Shown here: positions 5,347-11,544 of the stretch, in pieces
Numbering within the stretch: position 1 is the first letter of the stretch
Layout of the letters: every line of letters begins with the position of its first letter
Assembly (NCBI GenBank): GCA_947176285.1
Contig: CAMWQF010000058.1
Span: 1 to 11,544, forward strand
Length of the DNA stretch: 11,544 bases
Source: an uncultured Porphyromonadaceae bacterium
Lineage (GTDB): Bacteria > Bacteroidota > Bacteroidia > Bacteroidales > Muribaculaceae
Direction of reading: 5' to 3'
Notes under the pieces: model-generated
What the model was told of the DNA's origin: nothing
The model's input: only the letters and a program-made list of their open reading frames with translations
The model's database searches: none
Position numbers and translations under genes: made by a program

Positions 5347-7488
5347 ATGGCAACATTAGAGAAAATCAGAAGCAAATCAGTCATGCTGATCGTGGTTATC
5401 GGCGTGGCGCTTCTCGCTTTCATCGTGGGTGACGCACTCACCAACAGCCGCAATCTCTTCGGCGACACTACTACAGTGGCTAAAATCGGCGGCAAAAAGA
5501 TCGACTATACCGAATATCAACGCAAACGTGAGGAACTCAATCGTCAGCTTGAGCAGCTTAAGCAGACTAATCCTCAACAGTATGCTAATTTTGACGCTCA
5601 GATGCTCGCTCAGATGGCTGTTGATCAGCTTATCGGAGAGCGCTTGCTCGACGATGCTGTCAAGAATGCAGGTATCGAGTCAAGCCCGGAGCAACTTCGC
5701 TTCTTTGTCCTCGACAATCCTATCAACCGCGAGGATATGAGCAACATTATACAGCAACTCAACGCTTCCGGATTTAGCGTCCAGACTCCTGCTCAGGCTT
5801 ACGAGATAATCTTCAACCCGGGGCGTAACGGCATGTCAGAGCAGCAGGCTAAGCCTTTCCAGAATGCTTGGGTGGCTATGGAAGAGCAAACTAAGCAGCT
5901 TATCAAACGTCAGAAGTATCAGCAACTCGTAGTTGGTACTGTCAAGGCAAACGACCTTGATAAGAAAGCGCTTTACAACGACTACGTTGCTACTAACAAT
6001 GTTTCTCTCGCTTTCCGTCCTTACGGCGCTATTGATGAGAAGAAATATCCGGTTTCCGATTCTGAAATCAACGCTGCTTATAATGAAGAAAAGTCTTACT
6101 TCAAGGTCAACGAACCTACAAAGGAAGTGTCTTTCATCGCTATCAACATCGCTACTTCTGATGCTGACCGCGCTGCGGCAAAGGAACTCGCTCAGAATAC
6201 TCTCAAGGCTCTAAATGATTCTGCTGCCAATGGACTTCCAGCGAATATTAAAAAGGAAGGCGTTGTGATGACTCGTAGCAATGTGCGCACTTCCGACCTT
6301 CGCAACGGTCCGGTTAAGAATTTCGTAAGTGAGGCTAAAGCCGGAGAAGTTAGCCTGGTAACTGAGAATCTTCGCGGTTTTGATATCGTTAAGATGGGCA
6401 AGCGCTCTTATGAAGTTGACTCTATTCAGATAAATATCGTCCAGGTGGCTGGTGAGGCTCTCCCTGCTAAGGTGGCTTCCCGCCTTAACTCAGGTCTTGC
6501 TATCGACAGCATTAACACTGTATTCTCGGCTGATAGCGTTTACGCTCAGAAAGAACAATGGATCCCTCTCTTCGCAGAGGATGGTCCCACAGGTGCTCTC
6601 GCTGCTTCTCAACTAGACACTTTGCGTCAGGCTGGCGGCAAATATGTTGCTATCATGAATTCTCCTCAGGGTGCTGTGCTCGCTAAGGTCGTTAAGCAGA
6701 ATGCTCCTGTTGAGGTTGTGGAATTTGAAGAATACAATTATCAACTCAATCCTTCAGCTAAGACTGTGGAAGATGAGATGGCGAAGTTTGAAAAGTATCT
6801 TGAAAAGAACAATACTGCTGAACTTTTCACCAAGAATGCTGCTGAAGCCGGCTATAATGTCCAGACTTTCCAGTTCACTCAGTCCACTCCCGCTGTTCCG
6901 CGTATGGCAGGCTACAATCAGTTCTTCCCGGATAGCCGTCAAGTGGTCCGCTGGGCTATGATCGACGGAAAACCCGGTCAGGTGAGCCACATTTATGAGT
7001 CTAAAGATGCCTCTGCTCCCATGCTTTATGCTGTCGCTGTAGATGCTGAGTATGATGAGTATGTGCCTACCACTAATGCAGATGTGAAAAACTATCTCAC
7101 CAACAAGGTGCGTCGCCAGAAAGCAGGCAAGGATCTCGTTGCTGAATATCAGAAAGGTGGCAAAAACCTCGAAGCTGTTGCTAAGGCTATGGGTGTAGAG
7201 CCACGTCAGTTGACTGAATTCCGCCTCGGTCGTGGCATGGGTGTAAACGATGCTAAGGTGCTTGGGCAGATTGCCGGATCTAAGGCTGACAAGAAACTCG
7301 TGGTTATCCCCGGCGAGGATGGAGTTTATGCTTTCGTAGTTAATGGAAATGTAAAGGCTGATCTTCCTTACAATGAGTCTAACTACGAGCAACAGTATTT
7401 CCAACTCGTAAATCCCAACTTTGATCAGATGCTTCGTGGCGGTGATAAACTCGTCAACAAGAGCTACAAATTCGAAGGTGGAGAATAA
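5347..7488 (+). CDS. ppiD: PpiD/SurA-type periplasmic peptidyl-prolyl isomerase (foldase)
   Basis: A membrane-anchored periplasmic chaperone of 713 residues, expected to help fold envelope proteins leaving the Sec translocon. I chose ATG 5347 (MATLEKIRSKSVML). The frame is open upstream to a TTG at 5245, but that lies in the promoter. One transmembrane helix is at about 11-28 (SVMLIVVIGVALLAFIVG), followed by a SurA-N/PpiD-N-like helical region to about residue 230 (KIGGKKIDYTEYQRKREELN). A parvulin-like domain at about 259-352 ends KAGEVS...RGFDIVKMGKR, and a second, more diverged one lies at about 456-570. The position of the parvulin 'GYH' histidine near the end of the first domain is aspartate (about D346), which hints at a chaperone without isomerase activity, as described for E. 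coli PpiD. It is transcribed alone between its own promoter and terminator. The exact domain limits are approximate. Confidence 0.9.
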   Translation: MATLEKIRSKSVMLIVVIGVALLAFIVGDALTNSRNLFGDTTTVAKIGGKKIDYTEYQRKREELNRQLEQLKQTNPQQYANFDAQMLAQMAVDQLIGERLLDDAVKNAGIESSPEQLRFFVLDNPINREDMSNIIQQLNASGFSVQTPAQAYEIIFNPGRNGMSEQQAKPFQNAWVAMEEQTKQLIKRQKYQQLVVGTVKANDLDKKALYNDYVATNNVSLAFRPYGAIDEKKYPVSDSEINAAYNEEKSYFKVNEPTKEVSFIAINIATSDADRAAAKELAQNTLKALNDSAANGLPANIKKEGVVMTRSNVRTSDLRNGPVKNFVSEAKAGEVSLVTENLRGFDIVKMGKRSYEVDSIQINIVQVAGEALPAKVASRLNSGLAIDSINTVFSADSVYAQKEQWIPLFAEDGPTGALAASQLDTLRQAGGKYVAIMNSPQGAVLAKVVKQNAPVEVVEFEEYNYQLNPSAKTVEDEMAKFEKYLEKNNTAELFTKNAAEAGYNVQTFQFTQSTPAVPRMAGYNQFFPDSRQVVRWAMIDGKPGQVSHIYESKDASAPMLYAVAVDAEYDEYVPTTNADVKNYLTNKVRRQKAGKDLVAEYQKGGKNLEAVAKAMGVEPRQLTEFRLGRGMGVNDAKVLGQIAGSKADKKLVVIPGEDGVYAFVVNGNVKADLPYNESNYEQQYFQLVNPNFDQMLRGGDKLVNKSYKFEGGE

Positions 7489-7528
7489 GCAGTGTATTTT
7501 GTAAAGATCAAATACCTCCCCGAATATC

Positions 7529-7568
7529 GAGGGTCATCCCCATCCGGGCGATGACCCTTCTTTCTTTT
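7529..7568 (+). terminator. Intrinsic terminator after the foldase gene
   Basis: AGGGTCATC (7530-7538) pairs perfectly with GATGACCCT (7550-7558). An inner CCC/GGG pairing can extend the stem over a short ATCC loop. The run ttctttctttt follows directly. It lies about 40 bp after the foldase stop codon and 52 bp before rlmN, so it separates the two transcription units. Confidence 0.9.
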
Positions 7569-7620
7569 AAACTTCTATTCTCCCACCTCCCTCCTTTATT
7601 TACACTTAAATCTAAAAAAT

Positions 7621-8658
7621 ATGAATCCATCCCTTATCGGAATGACTCTCCATGATCTAGAAGGCGTCGCGAAGCAAGGTGGTATGCCCCGATTCGTGGC
7701 TAAACAACTCGCTGACTGGCTTTATTCCAAGCGCGTCACGTCTTTTGATCAGATGGCTAATATATCTAAAAAGAATCAGGCTTGGCTTGCAGAAAACTTT
7801 CAAATCGGACGTAATAAACCGGTTAAGGCTTCTAAGTCGCAAGATGGAACTGTGAAATATCTTTTTGATGTTGGCAATGGTAATCGTGTTGAGTCGGTAA
7901 TGATTCCCGATAAAGACAGATCTACTCTATGTGTCAGTTCGCAATGCGGATGCAAGATGAATTGCTATTTCTGTGCTACCGGAAAACTCGGTTTCAAATC
8001 TAACCTCACAGCAGCTCAGATTATGAATCAGATTCTTTCAATGCCGATTCGTCAGAACAAGACCGGCGGTAGCGAACAAGGAGAACTCACCAATATAGTT
8101 TTTATGGGTATGGGTGAGCCACTCGATAATTTCCCCGAAGTCCTTAAGGCAATAGAAATTCTTACGGCTCCTTGGGGACTTGGATGGAGCCCTAAAAGGA
8201 TCACTGTCTCTACAGTAGGGAAACTTCCGCAACTTAAGGATCTACTTGAAAAGACAAATGTTCATGTGGCTATAAGCATTCACACCGCTGATATTCCTCA
8301 AAGAGAATCTATGATGCCGGCTCAGAAGGCTTTCCCTATACAGTCTGTCATTAAGTTGTTGGAATCGTATGATTTCTCCGCTCAGCGTCGCTTGTCGTTT
8401 GAATATATTATGTGGCGCGGTGTCAATGATGATGTGGCTCATGCTAATATGCTCATTAAACTCATTGGAAATCTTGATTGCAGAGTCAATCTCATCCGTT
8501 TTCACAAAATTCCCGGTGTTGACCTGTCTCCGGCTTCCGACGACAGGATGCAAATGTTTCGTAATATTCTTAATGATCACGGCATTACTGCAACTATACG
8601 AGCTTCGCGTGGCGAAGATATCGACGCTGCTTGCGGTATGTTGGCAGCAAAAAAATAA
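7621..8658 (+). CDS. rlmN: Dual-specificity 23S rRNA/tRNA adenine C2-methyltransferase RlmN
   Basis: A cytoplasmic radical-SAM enzyme that methylates C2 of A2503 in 23S rRNA and, in characterised homologues, A37 of some tRNAs. The length of 345 residues is normal. The N-terminal helical domain (FVAKQLADWLY) is at about 24-35. The radical-SAM CxxxCxxC cluster motif is at C111, C115 and C118 (CKMNCYFC). NIVFMGMGEPLDN and SxHxAD-type segments follow. The second catalytic cysteine, C338 (GEDIDAACGML), is the one that carries the transferred methyl group in the known mechanism. C109 in SSQCGC occupies a position that is valine in E. coli. The start at 7621 gives the expected N-terminus. The leader is pyrimidine-rich and lacks a Shine-Dalgarno, as is usual in this phylum. 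pdxA follows after 8 bp, suggesting co-transcription. Confidence 0.97.
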   Translation: MNPSLIGMTLHDLEGVAKQGGMPRFVAKQLADWLYSKRVTSFDQMANISKKNQAWLAENFQIGRNKPVKASKSQDGTVKYLFDVGNGNRVESVMIPDKDRSTLCVSSQCGCKMNCYFCATGKLGFKSNLTAAQIMNQILSMPIRQNKTGGSEQGELTNIVFMGMGEPLDNFPEVLKAIEILTAPWGLGWSPKRITVSTVGKLPQLKDLLEKTNVHVAISIHTADIPQRESMMPAQKAFPIQSVIKLLESYDFSAQRRLSFEYIMWRGVNDDVAHANMLIKLIGNLDCRVNLIRFHKIPGVDLSPASDDRMQMFRNILNDHGITATIRASRGEDIDAACGMLAAKK

Positions 8659-8666
8659 ATTTTATT

Positions 8667-9740
8667 ATGCACAACCCTATTAGAGTGGGTATTACCCATG
8701 GAGACTTCAATGGAATAGGATATGAAGTCATTATAAAGGCTCTCGACGAAGAGGGAATCCTCGATCTATTCACTCCGATAATTTTCGGAAGTCCAGAAAT
8801 ATTAAACCAGATCAGAAAAGAAATGGGGACTGAGACATTCCGCTTTGCTCCTATGCGTAAAGTCTCGGATGCTCAGGCTGGGCGTGTCAATGTGGTCGAC
8901 GTGTGTCCAAGAGGGATGGAACTGACTCCAGGACATCCATCTCAAGAAGCAGGTGAGGCTGCAGTGGCTGCTCTGGATGCTGCTTGCAATGCTCTTGAAG
9001 CAGGAGAAATTGATCTGCTTGTCACCGCCCCAATCAATAAAAAGACTATTTTTAGCGAAAATTTCCCATTCCCCGGTCATACCGAATTCCTTGCTCAGCG
9101 CCTTGCCGAAGACAGCAAGAATGCTACGATGATTCTTTTTGATGATGAAATCAGGGTGGCTCTTGTCACAACGCATAAAGCTTTGCGCGACGTGCCTGAG
9201 GCTATCACAAAGCAGGCTGTCATGAACACTGTCAAAAATCTTGACGCTGCACTAAAGCAAGACTTTCGGATGGACAAGCCAAGGATTGCTGTCCTTTCTC
9301 TTAATCCCCACAATGGTGATAATGGTTTGCTTGGTGATGAGGAGATTAAGGAAATAATTCCCGCTATCTCTGAATGTGTAGCTGAAGGGGTGCTTGCGTT
9401 CGGTCCTTTTGCCGCTGATGGGTTCTTCGGGACTAATGAATTTTTGAAGTATGATGGTATCGTGGCAATGTATCATGACCAAGGTCTCGCTCCTTTCAAG
9501 GCTCTTGCAAGAGAATATGGAGTGAATTACACTGCAGGGCTGAAATATGTCCGCACAAGCCCTGACCATGGCACCGGCTACAATATTGCCGGCAAATATG
9601 AGGCTGATCCAACTTCTATGCGCCAGGCAATTTATCAAGGTATCGATCTCGCTCGTAATCGTGAGAAATACCTTGAGATCACATCCAATCCTCTCCCTAT
9701 TTCAAAACAAGATTCTCGACGCAAATCCTCAGAAGAATAA
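8667..9740 (+). CDS. pdxA: 4-hydroxythreonine-4-phosphate dehydrogenase PdxA
   Basis: NAD-dependent oxidation of 4-phosphohydroxy-L-threonine in the DXP-dependent pyridoxal 5'-phosphate pathway. It has 357 residues from ATG 8667. A TTG at 8631 in the same frame lies inside rlmN and adds residues not seen in the family. The N-terminal motif HGDFNGIGYEV is the Bacteroidetes form of GDPAGIGPE. By comparison with E. coli PdxA, substrate contact is at H138 (PGHTEF) and the divalent-metal ligands are H170 (TTH), H215 (NPHNGD) and H270 (MYHDQG). SPDHGTGYNIAG at about 298-309 is the conserved C-terminal signature. A charged tail (DSRRKSSEE) ends the protein. It is eight bases from rlmN and probably in one operon with it. 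Confidence 0.97.
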   Translation: MHNPIRVGITHGDFNGIGYEVIIKALDEEGILDLFTPIIFGSPEILNQIRKEMGTETFRFAPMRKVSDAQAGRVNVVDVCPRGMELTPGHPSQEAGEAAVAALDAACNALEAGEIDLLVTAPINKKTIFSENFPFPGHTEFLAQRLAEDSKNATMILFDDEIRVALVTTHKALRDVPEAITKQAVMNTVKNLDAALKQDFRMDKPRIAVLSLNPHNGDNGLLGDEEIKEIIPAISECVAEGVLAFGPFAADGFFGTNEFLKYDGIVAMYHDQGLAPFKALAREYGVNYTAGLKYVRTSPDHGTGYNIAGKYEADPTSMRQAIYQGIDLARNREKYLEITSNPLPISKQDSRRKSSEE

Positions 9741-9769
9741 AGTGAATCACGTTTCGCTTGCCCTTAAAT

Positions 9770-9800
9770 CTATAATGCATTATGAATTATGCATGATGAA
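9770..9800. repeat. Solo copy of the attcataatgcat-family repeat
   Basis: In the 86-bp pdxA-asnA gap, ataatgcattat is a perfect palindrome, followed by tgaattatgcatgatgaata. The 16 bp attatgaattatgcat at 9779-9794 are identical to 1111-1126, in the gap of the export operon nearly 9 kb away. No -7 promoter element is clear in this gap, so asnA may be read from the rlmN-pdxA transcript. Confidence 0.75.
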
Positions 9801-9826
9801 TACTTACTAATAAATTAATCAGCAAT

Positions 9827-10858
9827 ATGCTCACTCTTCCAAAGAAATATACCCTAAAACTTCTCCCTGAGACTACAGAAGTTGCCATCCAGCTCATCAA
9901 GGATTCCTTTCAAAAGGAACTTGCAAAAGCCCTTAACCTTCGCCGAGTTACGGCTCCTCTTTTTGTGCTTTCAGGCACCGGAATCAACGACGACCTCAAC
10001 GGTGTAGAACACCCCGTAAGTTTCTCTATAGATGCTATGGGCGCAAAGAAGGCTGAAGTGGTCCATTCTCTTGCAAAGTGGAAGCGCATGAAACTTGGTG
10101 CATACGATATAGCTCCGGGTTATGGCCTTTACACTGATATGAATGCTATTCGCACTTTCGAGGATCTTGACAATCTTCATTCTCTCTATGTGGATCAATG
10201 GGATTGGGAAAAGTCAATACGTAAAGAAGACCGAAATCTCGACTATCTCAAGAATACGGTTCGCAAAATCTATGCCGCTGTAAAAAAAGTTGAAGCCCAA
10301 ATCTATGAACGTTTTCCTCATATCACTCCTTGGCTTCCCGATGAAGTGACTTTTATTCATTCCCAAGAACTTCTTGATAAATACCCGGATCTAACTCCAA
10401 AGGAAAGGGAAAACGAGGCTGCTAAAGAATTTGGTGCCGTTTTCATCATTGGCATAGGTGCCCCTCTCACTGATGGAAAACCTCATGATGGACGAGCTCC
10501 TGACTATGATGATTGGATTACTCCAAATGAGGATGGATATTTAGGACTCAATGGAGATTTGATTCTCTGGAATCCTATTCTTGAAAGTGGCTTTGAACTC
10601 TCTTCCATGGGCATTCGTGTAAGTCCGGAGTCTCTTAAAGCGCAACTCAAAGAGCGTGGTTGCGAAGAAAGGGAAAACTACGACTTCCATAAAGCTCTCC
10701 TTGAAGGTGAACTCCCATACTCTATTGGAGGTGGCATCGGGCAGAGCCGTCTGTGCATGTATCTTCTGCAGAAAGCTCATATTGGTGAAGTTCAGGCGTC
10801 CATCTGGCCTGCCGACCAAATCAAAGCCTGTGCTGCCCTCAATATTCATCTCCTATAG
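9827..10858 (+). CDS. asnA: Aspartate--ammonia ligase AsnA
   Basis: ATP-dependent synthesis of asparagine from aspartate and free ammonia (AMP-forming), in the cytoplasm. The length of 343 residues is close to E. coli AsnA (330). The family signatures are all in order: EVVHSLAKWKRMKLG at about 77-91, LHSLYVDQWDWE at about 117-128, FIHSQELLDKYPDL at about 176-189, RAPDYDDW at 223-230, LNGDLILWNPILE at about 241-253, FELSSMGIRV at 256-265 and SIGGGIGQSRLCM at about 299-311. The fold is related to class II aminoacyl-tRNA synthetases such as AspRS/AsnRS, and the GGGIGQSR segment corresponds to motif 3. The start is ATG 9827. The gene ends 27 bp from the stop of the converging ung gene, with no clear terminator between them. 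Confidence 0.98.
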   Translation: MLTLPKKYTLKLLPETTEVAIQLIKDSFQKELAKALNLRRVTAPLFVLSGTGINDDLNGVEHPVSFSIDAMGAKKAEVVHSLAKWKRMKLGAYDIAPGYGLYTDMNAIRTFEDLDNLHSLYVDQWDWEKSIRKEDRNLDYLKNTVRKIYAAVKKVEAQIYERFPHITPWLPDEVTFIHSQELLDKYPDLTPKERENEAAKEFGAVFIIGIGAPLTDGKPHDGRAPDYDDWITPNEDGYLGLNGDLILWNPILESGFELSSMGIRVSPESLKAQLKERGCEERENYDFHKALLEGELPYSIGGGIGQSRLCMYLLQKAHIGEVQASIWPADQIKACAALNIHLL

Positions 10859-10860
10859 TT

Positions 10861-10888
10861 TCTTATGAATTGTGGATTTAATGCATTA
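10861..10888. repeat. Degenerate attcataatgcat-type repeat between asnA and ung stops
   Basis: Read on the minus strand, the ung stop TAA is followed by tgcatt, aaatcca and caattcataag. This resembles the minus-strand sequence after the permease stop at 1133, where TAA is followed by tgcttaatgcataattcat. The block contains taatgcatta. The resemblance is degenerate and the assignment is tentative. Confidence 0.45.
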
Positions 10889-11544
10889 CCACACAATAGG
10901 AGGCTTCCCTATCCTCTCGAGCCAGGCATTTGCTTGTGAAAAATGACGGCATCCAAAGAATCCTCGTGAGGCTGAAAGTGGGGAAGGGTGCGGTGCGGTA
11001 AGCACTAAATGCCTACTCCGGTCGATCATGCTCCCTTTCCGTATGGCATCAGCACCCCATAGCATAAACACCACATGATCTCCTTGCTCATTGATGGCGC
11101 GGACAGCGGCATCTGTAAATTCGCTCCAGCCAAGATTCGCATGCGATCTTGGCTGGTGTTCTCTTACGGTGAGAGTCGCATTCAGCAAGAGAACTCCTTG
11201 TTGAGCCCAACGCGTTAGATCTCCGCTTGTTGGGATAGGAGCTCCTGTATCCGCATTTATTTCCTTAAAGATATTTTTTAGGGATGGGGGAATGTCTATG
11301 CCGGGATTCACAGAGAATGCGAGTCCATTCGCCTGCCCGGGGCCATGATATGGGTCCTGACCGATTATCACAACTTTTGTGTTGGCAAATGCAGAATTGT
11401 CAAAAGCTGCAAATATTTTTCCTGCCGGCGGATAAACCTTAACTCGAGGATCTCCATATTCCCTGCGTACTGCATTCGTCAGATTTACGAAATATGGCTT
11501 CTCAAATTCCCCTCTTAGCGCTTGCTTCCATCCCTCTTCTATTC
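10886..11544 (-). CDS. ung: Uracil-DNA glycosylase Ung, family 1 (first codons cut by window edge)
   Basis: Removes uracil from DNA, the first step of base-excision repair. The frame is open from the right edge, with the first full codon at 11540-11542, and 218 residues are visible. The visible start IEEGWKQALRGEFEKPYF suggests only a few N-terminal residues are missing. The catalytic-water motif GQDPYH is at visible residues 61-66 (Asp63). GQANGLAFSV follows at 69-78, the LLLNATLTV stretch at about 118-126, and the DNA-intercalation motif HPSPLS with catalytic His185 at 185-190. An ATG-like start near 11371 is actually an in-frame GTG inside the conserved core, so it is not the start. A long palindrome lies within the coding sequence at 11126-11156. 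It converges on asnA. Confidence 0.96.
   Translation of the reverse strand, partial: IEEGWKQALRGEFEKPYFVNLTNAVRREYGDPRVKVYPPAGKIFAAFDNSAFANTKVVIIGQDPYHGPGQANGLAFSVNPGIDIPPSLKNIFKEINADTGAPIPTSGDLTRWAQQGVLLLNATLTVREHQPRSHANLGWSEFTDAAVRAINEQGDHVVFMLWGADAIRKGSMIDRSRHLVLTAPHPSPLSASRGFFGCRHFSQANAWLERIGKPPIVW
11126..11156. repeat. 31-nt near-perfect palindrome inside ung
   Basis: CCAGCCAAGA (11126-11135) pairs with TCTTGGCTGG (11147-11156), and the inner TCGCA (11137-11141) pairs with TGCGA (11142-11146). A single T at 11136 is unpaired. This gives 15 bp of complementarity with one bulge and essentially no loop. It spans codons for the conserved segment ending SHANLGW of Ung. Confidence 0.85.

Noticed and set aside
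6754..7404. 216-codon open frame on the minus strand
   Set aside because: Shadow of the foldase gene, whose protein is clearly recognisable on the other strand; no leader or promoter supports it.
8603..8617. CTTCGC-GTG-GCGAAG hairpin in rlmN
   Set aside because: Only 6 bp with a 3-nt loop, and the codons encode the conserved RASRGED segment, so chance is a sufficient explanation.
8631..8666. TTG-initiated 12-residue extension of PdxA
   Set aside because: It lies inside the 3' end of rlmN, and the residues do not belong to the PdxA family; ATG 8667 fits.
10869..10897. ATTGTG/CACAAT hairpin between asnA and ung as a bidirectional terminator
   Set aside because: The stem is short, one arm lies in ung coding sequence and there is no T-run on either side.
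11369..11371. Possible ung start codon at GTG 11371
   Set aside because: It sits in the conserved core just before the catalytic GQDPYH motif, and about 58 clearly Ung-like residues lie upstream in the same frame.

Overview
The window looks like a chromosomal stretch from a member of the Bacteroidales, most likely a gut Muribaculaceae/Bacteroides relative. Three things support this. There is a clear Bacteroidetes-type -7 promoter element (TAACTTTG) in front of the foldase gene. The PdxA protein carries the GDxNGIGYE variant of its nucleotide-loop motif. The gaps between genes are AT-rich and filled with short 'attcataatgcat' and 'gaatttagaattt' repeats. The genus is inferred, not proven. I see no RNA genes, insertion sequences, CRISPR arrays or phage genes.

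Left part (1-4919, minus strand): a four-gene tripartite efflux/secretion operon, read right to left. It encodes a TolC-family outer membrane channel, a HlyD-family membrane fusion protein and two paralogous ABC-2 (YhhJ/YbhR-type) permeases, the second cut by the window edge. No ATPase lies among these genes. Two of the three gaps in the operon (154 and 148 bp) hold repeat-built, structured AT-rich sequence, while the third is only 12 bp.

Middle (4920-7568): a divergent, strongly C-over-G intergenic region with the promoter and hairpin-bearing leader of a PpiD/SurA-type periplasmic foldase gene, which ends at a strong intrinsic terminator.

Right part (7621-10858, plus strand): rlmN (23S rRNA/tRNA A2503/A37 methylation) and pdxA (pyridoxal phosphate synthesis), 8 bp apart and probably one operon, then asnA (ammonia-dependent asparagine synthesis) after a repeat-containing 86-bp gap. 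The ung gene (uracil-DNA glycosylase, minus strand) converges on asnA with 27 bp between stops and lacks only its first few codons at the window edge.

The genes are mostly conserved housekeeping functions plus an export system. I found no convincing new multi-gene system. The most unusual material is non-coding: the repeat architecture in the operon gaps, the G-starved divergent region, the folded foldase leader, and a near-perfect 31-nt palindrome inside ung.
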